Source: Chthonomonas sp. UBA1950
GTDB taxonomy: Bacteria; Armatimonadota; Fimbriimonadia; Fimbriimonadales; Fimbriimonadaceae
Reading direction: 5' to 3'
Assembly: GCA_002336105.1 (NCBI GenBank)
Contig: DDEQ01000034.1
Coordinates: forward strand, 12,492-76,491
DNA: 64,000 nt
Below the pieces are notes generated by a model, which had not been told where the DNA came from, ran no database searches, and saw only the letters and a list, made by a program, of their open reading frames with translations. Position numbers and translations under genes: made by a program. Below, in pieces: positions 38,497-47,144 of this stretch; positions within the stretch are counted from its first letter, which is position 1, and each line of letters starts with the position of its first letter.

Positions 38497-39732
38497 TTAT
38501 CGAGCTTGAAACACAGCTTGACTAACCGAGGATAAGAGTCGAGCGCTCTCCTGAATCAGTTGGTGCCCGATCTGGGAAATTCCAAACTGATACAGTGCGG
38601 CGAGAAGCAGCACGCCAGCAGGGAGTGAAATACATCCCAACTTTTTTCCGCTTCGAGCACTGATCTCGATATGACCGCTTGGCGTCTCGTGGCGGCTAAC
38701 AATATCCGCAGTTATCCCCTTCTCTTGAAGCGTTTTGAGTGTATTAAGTAGTTTCTGCAAGTCAGCTTCGCTGGTTCGGCTCTTTATTTGGATTTCCATT
38801 AGGACCCGCTCAAGTTCCAAACCATGCATCGCGGCAATTTTGTGCAACTCCGACTGCTCTTCTTTCGAGAAGAACTGATCCATGTTGCGAAGCACGTATT
38901 CGGGGTAAGAGACGTCGCCTGACTTGAAACGTGTCTCTAGCTCCAGATCTGTCCAACGATGTAGGAGGCTTCGATCATCAGGATTAATATCTTCTGTACT
39001 CATTCCGTGGTTCGCTTCTTTTAGAATATTAAACGTTATCTCCGCAGTCGGTATCTGAAAAACGATTTTGATTTTGACTGGGATGCTAATCTGCCGAACT
39101 ATTCGCTGCAAAAAACGAATTCGGCTGAACAAATCGGCAGACTGGACAGCTAGGAGCTTCCGTTCGCCCTCACGCACAACTTGCTGAAAGTAAGCAGCAT
39201 CTTCACGCTTTAGCCAAGTCTGATTCTCTAAGACGCCGGGTGGAAGCTCAATAGCGCATTGTGCTTCAACTACCTCTTTGACGCGATGAATCGTGTCGGT
39301 GAGCGAATCGCTACAGCCGACGTCAATTTGCATTTGCACCTGACGAATCCGCCCTAGGGTCTCTTCTCTTACAATGCGCGCTAGTTCAAATTTCGTATCA
39401 AGATCAACATAGAGCGGAACAACCTCTAGTAGGCGCATAACGGTCTGGCCGACCTGCTTGACTTGCCCCATCCGCCATCCCTGTAAGGTCCGTTTGGCGT
39501 AGGCATAAGCTCCGTCACCATATTTTTCACGGTAGTTGAGCAGCACTTGTTCGACAACCGCCGGGTCCATGTTAAAGAAGACTTTGGTGATTCGGTCTAC
39601 GAGAGATCCGAACTGGTGATGCGAACGTGCCATCTGCACGCCGTTTGGCTCTAGACGAGGCGGACCAAGGTCACTCCACTGAACCCGATAGGGGCGCCTG
39701 ATCAATCGGTAAAGGTCCCCTATTCGAGCCAT
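38497..39732 (-). CDS. Uncharacterised 411-residue protein with C-terminal membrane segment
   Basis: I do not recognise it. The sequence is mostly charged and helical, with many basic residues in the first 130 and a coiled-coil-like part near residues 320-360. A single hydrophobic segment (CISLPAGVLLLAALYQFGIS) lies near residue 375, so the bulk would be cytoplasmic and tail-anchored. Cysteines are few. TATTCT lies 7 nt before the ATG at 39732. It ends 7 nt after tRNA-Leu and is followed on the same strand upstream by the DUF4349 lipoprotein gene. Function unknown. Confidence 0.72.
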   Translation of the reverse strand: MARIGDLYRLIRRPYRVQWSDLGPPRLEPNGVQMARSHHQFGSLVDRITKVFFNMDPAVVEQVLLNYREKYGDGAYAYAKRTLQGWRMGQVKQVGQTVMRLLEVVPLYVDLDTKFELARIVREETLGRIRQVQMQIDVGCSDSLTDTIHRVKEVVEAQCAIELPPGVLENQTWLKREDAAYFQQVVREGERKLLAVQSADLFSRIRFLQRIVRQISIPVKIKIVFQIPTAEITFNILKEANHGMSTEDINPDDRSLLHRWTDLELETRFKSGDVSYPEYVLRNMDQFFSKEEQSELHKIAAMHGLELERVLMEIQIKSRTSEADLQKLLNTLKTLQEKGITADIVSRHETPSGHIEISARSGKKLGCISLPAGVLLLAALYQFGISQIGHQLIQESARLLSSVSQAVFQAR

Positions 39733-39739
39733 CTTCCTC

Positions 39740-39745
39740 AGAATA
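39740..39745 (-). promoter_or_regulatory. TANNNT box (TATTCT) for the 411-residue orphan
   Basis: Minus-strand TATTCT ends 7 nt before the ATG at 39732. GAGGAAG, inside the same 7 nt, is too close to act as a normal Shine-Dalgarno sequence. Confidence 0.4.
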
Positions 39746-39771
39746 ACACATCAAAGTTGGTGCTTGCCTAA

Positions 39772-40647
39772 TTACGGCGCAATTCTAGGGGGCTTTGAAG
39801 CGCGCAACATCTTACGTACGAACCAAAGGATAAGCAACCAGGCGGGAGAAAACACGATAATCCAGACCCCAAGACCAATTACCGCCTTCAGCGCTGAACC
39901 TGCTGAAGTTGTTGCTTCCGCCCAAGTTTGAGCCAACCAACCGGGATCTTTTCCTGTGGAGCCAGGCACGACATCTTGAGTCAAGGTCACATTGATCGTC
40001 GAAAGAGCTGCTTGAGAAGCCATTGTCTTCCTTTGTGCAGCCATGCTTTCGATGGTTCCGCGAACCTCTGTCAGCTTGTCCTGTATCTTAATCACGGCGT
40101 CTATGTTTCTAGACGCTTTCAGCAATTCACGATATGTTTCCTCTTGCGCCGAGAGCGTCTTGAGCCGTGCATCCAAATCGACAATCTGGTTGGTCACATC
40201 TTCACTTGAGATCGACTTAGACAATCGCACGCCTAGGCTTTCTAGTTTTTCGAGGCTGATATCGAAGGAAGAGACTGGCACTCGCAAAGTCAACGACATT
40301 GTTGGATGGTCGCTATTGAGTTCGCTGCTCGATGCACTATCGACGTATCCGCCTGAAGCAGTCACGTATTTACGAATCGCCTCTTCGGCCGGTTCGATCC
40401 GCTTAACTCTCACGGCAAGATCAGCTGTACGAATCACTTGCCTCCCAGATGGAACTTGCATCCCAATCGTCTTAACTGCACCCTCATTTTGCGGGGCCTC
40501 AGCTACTGGTTTTGCATCGGCAGGCGCATTTCTCGAACTTGAGGCGACGGCATCGAAAGATACCTCTGATTTTCCGCACCCAAATAGCACTAAGCTAAGG
40601 CAAATCACTAAAGGAAAAAAGCCAATCCTTGCAAGTCTCGGTTTCAC
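39772..40647 (-). CDS. DUF4349 domain lipoprotein
   Basis: About 291 residues from a GTG at 40647, chosen because it gives a standard lipoprotein signal (MKPRLARIGFF, core, LVLFGCGKSE with lipobox Cys). The frame is open upstream into the zinc-ribbon gene, so a TTG at 40683 or 40674 is also possible. The DUF4349 region shows VIRTADLAVRVKRIEPAEE, GGYVDSASSS, LTLRVPVSSFDISLEKLESLG, a coiled-coil middle and a C-terminal membrane helix (VIIVF-type, WIIVFSPAWLLILWFVRK). The family is envelope associated and of unknown function. It follows the zinc-ribbon gene on the same strand. Confidence 0.86.
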   Translation of the reverse strand: MKPRLARIGFFPLVICLSLVLFGCGKSEVSFDAVASSSRNAPADAKPVAEAPQNEGAVKTIGMQVPSGRQVIRTADLAVRVKRIEPAEEAIRKYVTASGGYVDSASSSELNSDHPTMSLTLRVPVSSFDISLEKLESLGVRLSKSISSEDVTNQIVDLDARLKTLSAQEETYRELLKASRNIDAVIKIQDKLTEVRGTIESMAAQRKTMASQAALSTINVTLTQDVVPGSTGKDPGWLAQTWAEATTSAGSALKAVIGLGVWIIVFSPAWLLILWFVRKMLRASKPPRIAP

Positions 40648-40712
40648 AGTCTGTAAGTGTGGTTGCAGTGACAAATAGTTCAATTCAGGCCCCAGCGCTA
40701 ACTCGCCTTTTG

Positions 40713-41105
40713 CTAACGACCAAAAAACGAAGCGATGATCCGAATGATCGTTGACCAAATCCAGAGATACCAAATAGGTTTGGTCCCTACCGAGTTCACC
40801 GTGCGTCCGATTCCTCGTGAGATGTCGTGAGCCACGCCGCCTGGCCGTACCGAAACTCGATTTCGAGCACATTCTTTACAACGGACACCATTGGATCCGA
40901 TGACCATACAACGATCGCAGATAGGGCGTTCACAACGCCCACAAGTAACTCGAGTGGTCACCTTGCTGTGCTTATAGCAGAAAAACTCTCCATCTTCTCC
41001 CGTGGTTCGAGCTTCCTCGATAGGCACAAACTTAGCCCCGCATGAAGCACAAAACTTGTTGTTGGGATCATTCACCGAGCCGCATTTTCTGCAACGTGAG
41101 GCCAT
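40713..41105 (-). CDS. Zinc-ribbon membrane protein with B-box-like cysteine cluster
   Basis: 130 residues. An N-terminal zinc ribbon (CRKCGSVNDPNNKFCASCG, Cys5, 8, 19 and 22) is followed by a second cysteine/histidine cluster (FCYKHSKVTTRVTCGRCERP, then ICDRCM and RCKECAR) like the B-box-type fingers seen before rhomboid or other membrane domains. A C-terminal hydrophobic segment (PIWYLWIWSTIIRIIASFF) should anchor it. TAGACT lies 6 nt before the ATG. No catalytic domain is visible, so it may be a membrane-bound adaptor. It is in line with the DUF4349 gene downstream. Confidence 0.83.
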   Translation of the reverse strand: MASRCRKCGSVNDPNNKFCASCGAKFVPIEEARTTGEDGEFFCYKHSKVTTRVTCGRCERPICDRCMVIGSNGVRCKECARNRVSVRPGGVAHDISRGIGRTVNSVGTKPIWYLWIWSTIIRIIASFFGR

Positions 41106-41111
41106 GATTTT

Positions 41112-41117
41112 AGTCTA
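41112..41117 (-). promoter_or_regulatory. TANNNT box (TAGACT) for the zinc-ribbon gene
   Basis: Minus-strand TAGACT ends 6 nt before the ATG at 41105; no Shine-Dalgarno sequence. Confidence 0.45.
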
Positions 41118-41129
41118 CTTATCGCTGCA

Positions 41130-41173
41130 ACGAAAATGAAACAGCCCCGCCACAGCCAATTCCGTAACGGGGC
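41130..41173 (-). terminator. Terminator after the PEP-CTERM gene
   Basis: On the minus strand GCCCCG pairs with CGGGGC (41168-41173 and 41144-41149) and is followed by TGTTTCATTTT. It overlaps the promoter region of the zinc-ribbon gene. Confidence 0.5.
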
Positions 41174-41196
41174 AAATCAACCTAGACAGGATAGGT

Positions 41197-41997
41197 TTAG
41201 GCTGTGCGCTTTCGTCCTTTTAGGAATCCGAGCAATCCAAGACCAACTACTGCCATAGAAGCTGGTTCGGGAACGGCTTCGAACTTCGCCATCGGTCGAA
41301 AGCCTGTCCAGTTTGAGTCTTCGCGGAAGGTTCCTACACCACCGGCGCCGCCGTCTGAATAGAATGCTGCGTGGCCAGTGTTCCAGTAGACAGTGTCCAT
41401 CGAAAGGTCGGTACCCACAGTGGTCGCAACGTCATCGCAAGCATAGTTCAAGCTGTTGTACGGCCCTGCCACTCCCATCGGTGAAGCGCCATACGATTCT
41501 GTGTTGTAGGCAACGCCATAAATGATTTTGTCAGGCACCGTCAATGCAAGGCTCGAAAGGTCAAATTTGACATTGAATGCTATGCCACTGTAATAGTTGC
41601 CGTCTGATCCGAGGTACGGACCCTCTCCATCGGGACGATACGGAATGAAAACGTTTTGGGTTTTCGATCCGAGAAGAGCCCCTAGCCCACCGTCATTCGC
41701 GACCGAATAGATATTCATCGTGATGTCGTGGTAAAAGCCCGTATCCGTACCATAAGTTGGAAAATCGGAGTGCCGCGCCCAGTCACTCATTGTGATCGTT
41801 GCACTGTCGAGTCTTCTGTATCCTGCGGCGAACTCAATCTTCTTTCCAAACTCTGAGGTTTGAGTAGCCTGGTAGCCCAAACTTGCATAGTTTGGACTTA
41901 ATGAGTCAGGAAGATTGTTGTAGATGACGTCTCCGCGCGACATAGCAGGGAGAAGAGGAAGCCCGACGATAATCAATAAAAGTGAAGATTTCTTCAT
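41197..41997 (-). CDS. PEP-CTERM sorting domain protein
   Basis: 266 residues: a signal peptide (MKKSSLLLIIVGLPLLPAMS), a beta-rich extracellular domain, and the C-terminal PEP-CTERM tripartite signal VPEPASMAVVGLGLLGFLKG followed by RKR. The middle contains ITMSDWARHSDF, DITMNIYSVANDGGLG and SFLASSTOD-free Ser/Gly-rich loops that resemble other PEP-CTERM cargo with choice-of-anchor domains. Exosortase should cleave it at the membrane and export it to the surface or matrix. No exosortase is in the window. The ligand is unknown. Confidence 0.9.
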   Translation of the reverse strand: MKKSSLLLIIVGLPLLPAMSRGDVIYNNLPDSLSPNYASLGYQATQTSEFGKKIEFAAGYRRLDSATITMSDWARHSDFPTYGTDTGFYHDITMNIYSVANDGGLGALLGSKTQNVFIPYRPDGEGPYLGSDGNYYSGIAFNVKFDLSSLALTVPDKIIYGVAYNTESYGASPMGVAGPYNSLNYACDDVATTVGTDLSMDTVYWNTGHAAFYSDGGAGGVGTFREDSNWTGFRPMAKFEAVPEPASMAVVGLGLLGFLKGRKRTA

Positions 41998-42119
41998 GAC
42001 GATTTATGATTAACGCGAATCAAAAATCTAGGTAAGTTGCAATTTGTACCAGTATTTCAAGTACAGACTCAAAATCAGAATTTCGCGAAAATAAACCCAG
42101 CGAATTGCCAGCTAGTAAA

Positions 42120-42428
42120 CTATTTCCGGGAACCTTTCTCTAGCTCTTCTCGAAGAGACGCTACTTTCTGCGCCAATTCATCAATTTGCTTTTGGTACGA
42201 CTCGTGATGTCGACGTTGCTCAGCCACTTGCTTCGTGAGCTTGGATTTCTGATCACGGAGTCGATCGGCAGCTTGATCTGACACACCCTTCTCTCGCTGG
42301 AGTTTCTCCAAGCGAAGCTTCAAATCCGTGTTCTTAGCTCGTAATGTCTCGACTTCGTCCAGCACATCTCGATGCGCGCGCAACCATCGGATAATCTGAG
42401 TTCGTAGCTGCGGAAGAGTCATGCTCAT
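42120..42428 (-). CDS. Coiled-coil protein of unknown function
   Basis: 102 residues from the ATG at 42428; a TTG at 42473 would add 15. The C-terminal two thirds (from ETLRAKNTDLKLRLEKLQRE to ASLREELEKG) is a long heptad-rich coiled coil with many Lys, Arg, Glu and Gln. The first 30 residues are a basic helical head (RTQIIRWLRAHRDVLDE). It is 63 nt after the DUF1854 gene stop on the same strand, so cotranscription is likely. Function unknown. Confidence 0.6.
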   Translation of the reverse strand: MSMTLPQLRTQIIRWLRAHRDVLDEVETLRAKNTDLKLRLEKLQREKGVSDQAADRLRDQKSKLTKQVAEQRRHHESYQKQIDELAQKVASLREELEKGSRK

Positions 42429-42491
42429 TAGTTTGTCGCGAAAAGAAGACGAGAACCACTCAAACCGCGACAAACCGCACTGAAGAAAAAC

Positions 42492-42971
42492 CTACAGCAC
42501 TGTCTCAAGAATCTTCTGACTCGATTCATCGAGTTTGGAGACGTCCTTGATTTCAAACCGGTTGCCGTCGACATCTAGCAACAGCAAATGAGTCGGCGAC
42601 AACCACTGCGCGTTTTCCTGAAGGTTCTGAGTAACAAAATCGCGGTCTCCGCGATTGGTTTCGACATGCCAATAGGTGACGCCGAAATCACTTTTAGCTG
42701 CCGTAATGGTTTCGACGACGGCGGTCAAATATCGCCTTCTGAGTTCCTCTTGGACAGCTTCAAGTGACTCTTTCGACAGTTCTTTCGGTTCGGAGATTGT
42801 CGTAATCTCATCCCCTTTGCCGTTCAAAAGGGCAAGATACTGATTGGGCAAACTCAGCGGAGCTGACCACGCGGGCTTAACGGTAACGACCGAATACTCG
42901 TCATTAATCGTCGCGCGAAGACGATCTTCTGGAAAGTAAAACAGCTTGATTTGATCAGGAGCAATAGTCAT
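42492..42971 (-). CDS. DUF1854 domain protein
   Basis: 159 residues from the ATG at 42971, which has AGAGG 5 nt upstream; an ATG at 42986 and a TTG at 42992 are alternatives. The DUF1854 core is visible: LRATINDEYSVVTVKPAWSAP, KELSKESLEAVQEELRRRYL, TITAAKSDFGVTYWHVETNR and HLLLLDVDGNRFEIKDVSKLD. Elsewhere DUF1854 proteins are linked with cyanophycin metabolism genes or fused to ABC transporters; neither lies adjacent here. The role is unknown. It lies 74 nt downstream of the aldo/keto reductase stop. Confidence 0.85.
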   Translation of the reverse strand: MTIAPDQIKLFYFPEDRLRATINDEYSVVTVKPAWSAPLSLPNQYLALLNGKGDEITTISEPKELSKESLEAVQEELRRRYLTAVVETITAAKSDFGVTYWHVETNRGDRDFVTQNLQENAQWLSPTHLLLLDVDGNRFEIKDVSKLDESSQKILETVL

Positions 42972-43044
42972 AAGATCCTCTTCCATTGACAACAGTAACT
43001 CAACATCTTAGCCGACCATCCCAAATTGCCCAAGGCCAAGAGGC

Positions 43045-44046
43045 CTAGCTTCCTCGGGTATTTGGACCGAATTCGGCGTTGTAATACGCGACATCATATC
43101 CGGCAGGTGCAAATATCTCGTCAAGCGCATTCAAGAGTTTGGGGGCAAGTTTTGTTTGGCACGCCGTAATGGACTCCTGTAATTGCAGCTCAGATCTTGC
43201 ACCAATGATGGGCGATGTGATTCCTTCCCTGCTGGCGACCCACGCCAAAGCAAGCGTAGCCATTGAAAGCTCGTTTTTCTCAGCAAGTGACTTCATTTTG
43301 AGTAACTTTGCTTTGGGTAACTGCTTCTTTCTGCCCCAAGGATCGCTTGCTGAGTACCTGGCCCCTGTCGTCGAATCTTCTAGATATTTGCCGCTGAGCA
43401 TTCCACCTGCAAGCGGCGACCACGGAATGACACCATAACCATACGTCCGGCAAAACGGCAAGAGCTCACGCTCTACTCGTCTGTCTAGCAAATTGTAGGG
43501 CGGTTGTTCGCAGACAAAACCAGCCGCTCCAAGTTCCTTTGCAACGAAGTGCGCTTCGCAAACCTGCCACGCGGCAAACGTGCTACAGCCCGCGTAACGG
43601 ATTTTGCCTGCTCGCTGCAAATGGTCGAGAGCACGAATCGTTTCTTCGATGGGAACAGTCGGTTGCGGACGGTGGATCTGATATAGATCAATGTAGTCAG
43701 TCCCCAATCTTTTGAGCGACGCGTCACATGCCGAAATGATATGCCCATAACTGTTTCCCCATGCGTTCGGGTCGTTATCATCCATCTTGCCGTGGCATTT
43801 AGTAGCCAAAATCACTTTGTCTCGCTTCCCTTTGAGCGCCTTTCCAAGAATCGTTTCGCTCACTCCCCGTGCATAGACATCGGCGGTATCAAAGAAGTTG
43901 ATCCCAAAGTCGATGGCAGCATCAGTTAAACGAATCGATGTTTCTTCAGTGCTGCCCCAATCATCGGGCTCCCAACCAAATGTCATCGTACCAAAACAAG
44001 CTACTGAGACCTGGATGCCGGTTCTGCCAAGCGAACGATATTCCAT
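43045..44046 (-). CDS. Aldo/keto reductase
   Basis: 333 residues, AKR length. It opens MEYRSLGRTGIQVSVACFG, with the catalytic Asp/Tyr in FFDTADVYARGVSE, Lys in VILATKCHG, His in YQIHRP, and SPLAGGMLSGKY and ARSELQLQESI for NADP binding. AKRs reduce aldehydes and ketones with NADPH in the cytoplasm. The substrate is unknown. TAAGAT lies 6 nt before the ATG. It is divergent from arsR. Confidence 0.95.
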   Translation of the reverse strand: MEYRSLGRTGIQVSVACFGTMTFGWEPDDWGSTEETSIRLTDAAIDFGINFFDTADVYARGVSETILGKALKGKRDKVILATKCHGKMDDNDPNAWGNSYGHIISACDASLKRLGTDYIDLYQIHRPQPTVPIEETIRALDHLQRAGKIRYAGCSTFAAWQVCEAHFVAKELGAAGFVCEQPPYNLLDRRVERELLPFCRTYGYGVIPWSPLAGGMLSGKYLEDSTTGARYSASDPWGRKKQLPKAKLLKMKSLAEKNELSMATLALAWVASREGITSPIIGARSELQLQESITACQTKLAPKLLNALDEIFAPAGYDVAYYNAEFGPNTRGS

Positions 44047-44052
44047 ATCGCT

Positions 44053-44058
44053 ATCTTA
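44053..44058 (-). promoter_or_regulatory. TANNNT box (TAAGAT) for the aldo/keto reductase
   Basis: Minus-strand TAAGAT ends 6 nt before the ATG at 44046. No Shine-Dalgarno sequence. Confidence 0.45.
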
Positions 44059-44086
44059 ACGCATGACGCGCTTAAACATTATTTCC

Positions 44087-44110
44087 TAATATCTGGATAT
44101 AATAATATTA
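44087..44110 (+). promoter_or_regulatory. Promoter and possible operator of arsR-clc
   Basis: TATAAT at 44098-44103 ends 9 nt before the ATG at 44113. It lies within an AT-rich imperfect dyad (TAATAT 44087-44092 and ATATTA 44105-44110), a plausible operator for the ArsR-type repressor encoded next. Confidence 0.45.
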
Positions 44111-44112
44111 CG

Positions 44113-44436
44113 ATGAATGAATTAACGAGGTTAAGAGTTGCTGCTCTACTCTCGTCAATGGGTCAGGAATCTCGTCTGAGAATTCTCGAACACATTGGTG
44201 ATGGAGAGTGCAGCGTCGGAGAAATATCCGAGTCGCTGAAACTCCCCCAGTCAAGTACTTCACAACACCTCGCGGCACTCTTAAGAACCGGTGTTCTGAA
44301 GGTGCAAAGAAAAGGTACAAGTCGCCTCTATAGCGTGCGCGGACCGAGGATTAAGAAGGTTCTGGCTTTGATGGAAGAATTCTGCGAAGTTCAAGGTCTT
44401 TCTGGCGAACCACTCGAAGAGGCGATGAGTGAGTAA
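44113..44436 (+). CDS. ArsR family winged-helix transcriptional regulator
   Basis: 107 residues. The winged helix-turn-helix is complete: LSSMGQESRLRILEHI, CSVGEISESLKLPQSSTSQH (recognition helix LPQSSTSQHLAAL) and GVLKVQRKGTSRLYSV for the wing. No ELCVCDL-type metal site is present, so the inducer is probably not arsenic; the only cysteines are Cys34 in GECSVG and Cys in EEFCEVQ. It overlaps the ClC gene by 8 nt, so it most likely controls that transporter. It has a TATAAT box 9 nt before the start. Confidence 0.93.
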   Translation: MNELTRLRVAALLSSMGQESRLRILEHIGDGECSVGEISESLKLPQSSTSQHLAALLRTGVLKVQRKGTSRLYSVRGPRIKKVLALMEEFCEVQGLSGEPLEEAMSE

Positions 44437-45988
44437 CACTGAAACGGCATTTGATAGCGAACTCCAGGAATATCTGGCAACCAAAGTTCAACGTTCGCGA
44501 CTGTTACCCCGCGCATTACTAGTCGGACTAGTTTCCGGTTTGATCGCTTCAGCTTTTCGTATTTCACTACAAGCGGCAGAGTCAAGCAGAAAACTCCTGG
44601 AATCGCTTTTTCAAAACTCGGCCTGGATGATTCCGATTGCAGCCGGGTTGCTCGCCACCGTAGGCACTTACCTCTCACTTCTGATTGGATCTATCGACAA
44701 GGACAGTGGTGGCAGCGGAATTCCACACATGAAAGCAGTGTTGGAAGGTCACTCAAAAGCCAAATGGCGAACCTTGATTCCTGTCAAATTCGCGGGGGCC
44801 GTGATGGCAATTGGAACCGGACTTGCGTTAGGGCGAGAGGGTCCAACCGTCCAAATGGGTGGTGCCGTCGGCACATCGGTTGCTGATCTCACAAAAGCAT
44901 CTCCTCGTGAAAGAAAGGCACTCATTGCAGCAGGTGCTGGCTCTGGGTTGGCTGCAGCATTCAATGCGCCGCTTGCTGGTGTCACTTTTGTGCTGGAAGA
45001 GCTGCAACGTGACTTTCAGCCAGCAGTTTTTGCTGCTTCGCTTCTTTGTGCTGCGGTCGCAACCGCCGTTTCGAGACTCATTTCAGGTCAGTTTCCTGCC
45101 TTCTCTGTCCCCAATATCACGACTCCTTCTCTTACGTTTTTGCCACTCTTTGGCTTGATTGGTGTGGCGGCTGGGTTTGGTGGAGTTGCCTTCAACAAAG
45201 CTCTGCTTTTTGCTAGTTCGAGCCTGTCAAAGATCAGGCAGAAAAGTGCATTACACGTCGCCTTGATCGTTGGGATAGTCATTTGCATTGCCTATTCGAT
45301 ATCGCCACTTCTTCTTGGTGGCGGGCACAACCTCACTGAAGCGACATTTAGCGCCCCTATAACACTCGGCATGGCTTGCCTTTTCTTCATCGTTCGGTTC
45401 ATCGTGATTCATATCTCGTATGGAACCGGCGTACCCGGCGGCATTTTTGCACCTCTGCTTTCGTTAGGCGCGATAGTTGGCCTTATTAGTTACGAGATTT
45501 CAATTCAATTTTTCCAGACTGTCCCGAGTGCGCCAGCTTTTGCTGTCGCCGGAATGTGTGCCTTCTTTACGAGTGTGGTTCGAGCGCCACTCACAGGCGT
45601 CATTCTCATCGCCGAGATGACAGGCGGCTACGAAATGCTACTTCCATTGCTTACAGCGGCTTACGCGTCTTACGCGATCGCCGAGTCATTGAAAGATATG
45701 CCTATTTACGAGGCATTATTACAACGCGACGCGAAGGCTAAGAACTGGAATTTGCACGAATCAGAACTCATTACTGCGGAGTACGAGGTCACAAGCGATT
45801 CTGATTATGCTGGTAAACGTCTTCGAGACCTGAAACTGCCCCCGGGCGTCCTAATCGTATTGTGCCGGCGCGAAGGGCATGAGTTTGTCCCGAATGCTGA
45901 AACCATTTTGCTACCAAGTACGAGAATTCTTGTCGCTACCGGTTCCATAAAAGGCATCGAAGCGCTGGAGAATGGGATCCGAAGTTGA
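44429..45988 (+). CDS. ClC family chloride channel or H+/Cl- antiporter with C-terminal TrkA-C-like domain
   Basis: 519 residues, GTG start. The three ClC signature loops are present: SGGSGIPHMKAVLEG, LALGREGPTVQMGGAVG with the gating glutamate, and YGTGVPGGIFAPLLSLGA. A second glutamate in VLEELQRDF matches the proton glutamate of E. coli ClC-ec1, favouring an antiporter. About 18 hydrophobic helices fill residues 25-430; the last 80 residues (DSDYAGKRLRDLKLPPGVLI, VLCRREGHEFVPN, LLPSTRILVATG) form a TrkA-C-like domain. It forms an operon with arsR upstream and the DUF2156 gene downstream (overlap 4 nt). Confidence 0.95.
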   Translation: MSNTETAFDSELQEYLATKVQRSRLLPRALLVGLVSGLIASAFRISLQAAESSRKLLESLFQNSAWMIPIAAGLLATVGTYLSLLIGSIDKDSGGSGIPHMKAVLEGHSKAKWRTLIPVKFAGAVMAIGTGLALGREGPTVQMGGAVGTSVADLTKASPRERKALIAAGAGSGLAAAFNAPLAGVTFVLEELQRDFQPAVFAASLLCAAVATAVSRLISGQFPAFSVPNITTPSLTFLPLFGLIGVAAGFGGVAFNKALLFASSSLSKIRQKSALHVALIVGIVICIAYSISPLLLGGGHNLTEATFSAPITLGMACLFFIVRFIVIHISYGTGVPGGIFAPLLSLGAIVGLISYEISIQFFQTVPSAPAFAVAGMCAFFTSVVRAPLTGVILIAEMTGGYEMLLPLLTAAYASYAIAESLKDMPIYEALLQRDAKAKNWNLHESELITAEYEVTSDSDYAGKRLRDLKLPPGVLIVLCRREGHEFVPNAETILLPSTRILVATGSIKGIEALENGIRS

Positions 45989-47031
45989 AAGAGATTCCAA
46001 CATGGGATAAGGCACGCGAGGCCGTTCTCAAATGGGGTTGGAATAGCACCTGCTACCAAATCGTTAACCCAGGCATGAGCCACTGGTATCCTGCCGATGA
46101 AACCGCGGTAGTGGGTTACGTCGTCGCCAATCGAACCGCTATTGTCGCAGGGGCTCCTGTCTGTGAAAAGGAACTGTTAGGCGATACAGTCACGAAGTGG
46201 GAAGCCTTCGCCAAATCTCGAAAACTATCCGTTTGCTATTTTGGAGCCGAAGATCGCCTGCAACAGGAGTTAGGAACAAAAGAAGGATACACGTCTGTCA
46301 CCCTCGGCAGCCAACCTATTTGGAACCCTGCCAACTTTGTTCGAAACATCGAAAACGAAGCCTCGCTCAGAGCGCAAATTCGACGATCTCTCAATAAAGG
46401 GGTGCGAGTTTCCGAGTGGGATGATGCCAAGGCAAGGCGAAACCCACAGCTTGAGGAAGTGCTCTCCGCATGGATAAAGGGACGTGGGATGCCAACCCTC
46501 CACTTTCTTGTCGAACCGGACACACTCGGCGACCTTAGAGATCGCAGGGTGTTCGTTGCAACACAAAAGGACCGCGTAGTCGGGTTTGTCACACTATGCC
46601 CATCACCGGCTCGAAACGGATGGCTAACTGAACAGTTCGTGCGAACCCCAAACGCCCCAAACGGAACTGTCGAATTGATGCTCTATTTTGCGGCGAAAGC
46701 TTGTGTTGAAGCTGAATGCACCTACTTCACGATGGGGATTGTGCCACTCGTTTTACCTAGCGCCAAGGCAACCTTTGCAGACCCGTTTTGGCTATCCATT
46801 TTACGTCGGTGGGCAGAAAAGCACTATACACGTTTTTACAATTTCAAGGGCCTGAAGCAGTTCAAGGCGAAGTACAAACCAGACGATTGGGAGCCTGTCG
46901 TCGTGATCGTCAAGGGCAAGAGGTTTGGACTTAGTCACCTTCGAACTATCGTGAAAGCATTCACGGTTTGTGAGCCAGAGTTAGCCCTGATTGCGTCTCT
47001 TTTTTGGCAGTTAGGCCGGAGAAAACATTAG
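45985..47031 (+). CDS. DUF2156 (MprF C-terminal-like) aminoacyl-phosphatidylglycerol synthase domain protein
   Basis: 348 residues, TTG start overlapping the ClC stop. The DUF2156/LPG-synthase domain is visible: QIVNPGMSHWYPADETAVVGYV, IVAGAPVCEKELLGDTV, VCYFGAEDRL, RAQIRRSLNKGVRVSEWD, VFVATQKDRVVGFVTLCP, and NFKGLKQFKAKYKPDDWEP near the end. No membrane helices of full MprF occur, so this is a soluble stand-alone transferase. Such enzymes use aminoacyl-tRNA to modify lipids or other acceptors. The acceptor is unknown; placement after ClC suggests a surface charge or acid/osmotic stress role. Confidence 0.85.
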   Translation: MKEIPTWDKAREAVLKWGWNSTCYQIVNPGMSHWYPADETAVVGYVVANRTAIVAGAPVCEKELLGDTVTKWEAFAKSRKLSVCYFGAEDRLQQELGTKEGYTSVTLGSQPIWNPANFVRNIENEASLRAQIRRSLNKGVRVSEWDDAKARRNPQLEEVLSAWIKGRGMPTLHFLVEPDTLGDLRDRRVFVATQKDRVVGFVTLCPSPARNGWLTEQFVRTPNAPNGTVELMLYFAAKACVEAECTYFTMGIVPLVLPSAKATFADPFWLSILRRWAEKHYTRFYNFKGLKQFKAKYKPDDWEPVVVIVKGKRFGLSHLRTIVKAFTVCEPELALIASLFWQLGRRKH

Positions 47032-47144
47032 AGTACATTAACCCAAAAAGGCTAAGCTCACAAACATTTCAAATTATTCGAAGTAGGAAAAACCTAGTAA
47101 AAATCTTTTAAGGCAACTCGCAATGAAATGCCAATGAAAGCAAT

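Noticed and set aside
44113..44436. Arsenic resistance regulator
   Set aside because: No cysteine pair of the arsenic-sensing type, and no ars genes follow; it controls a ClC gene.
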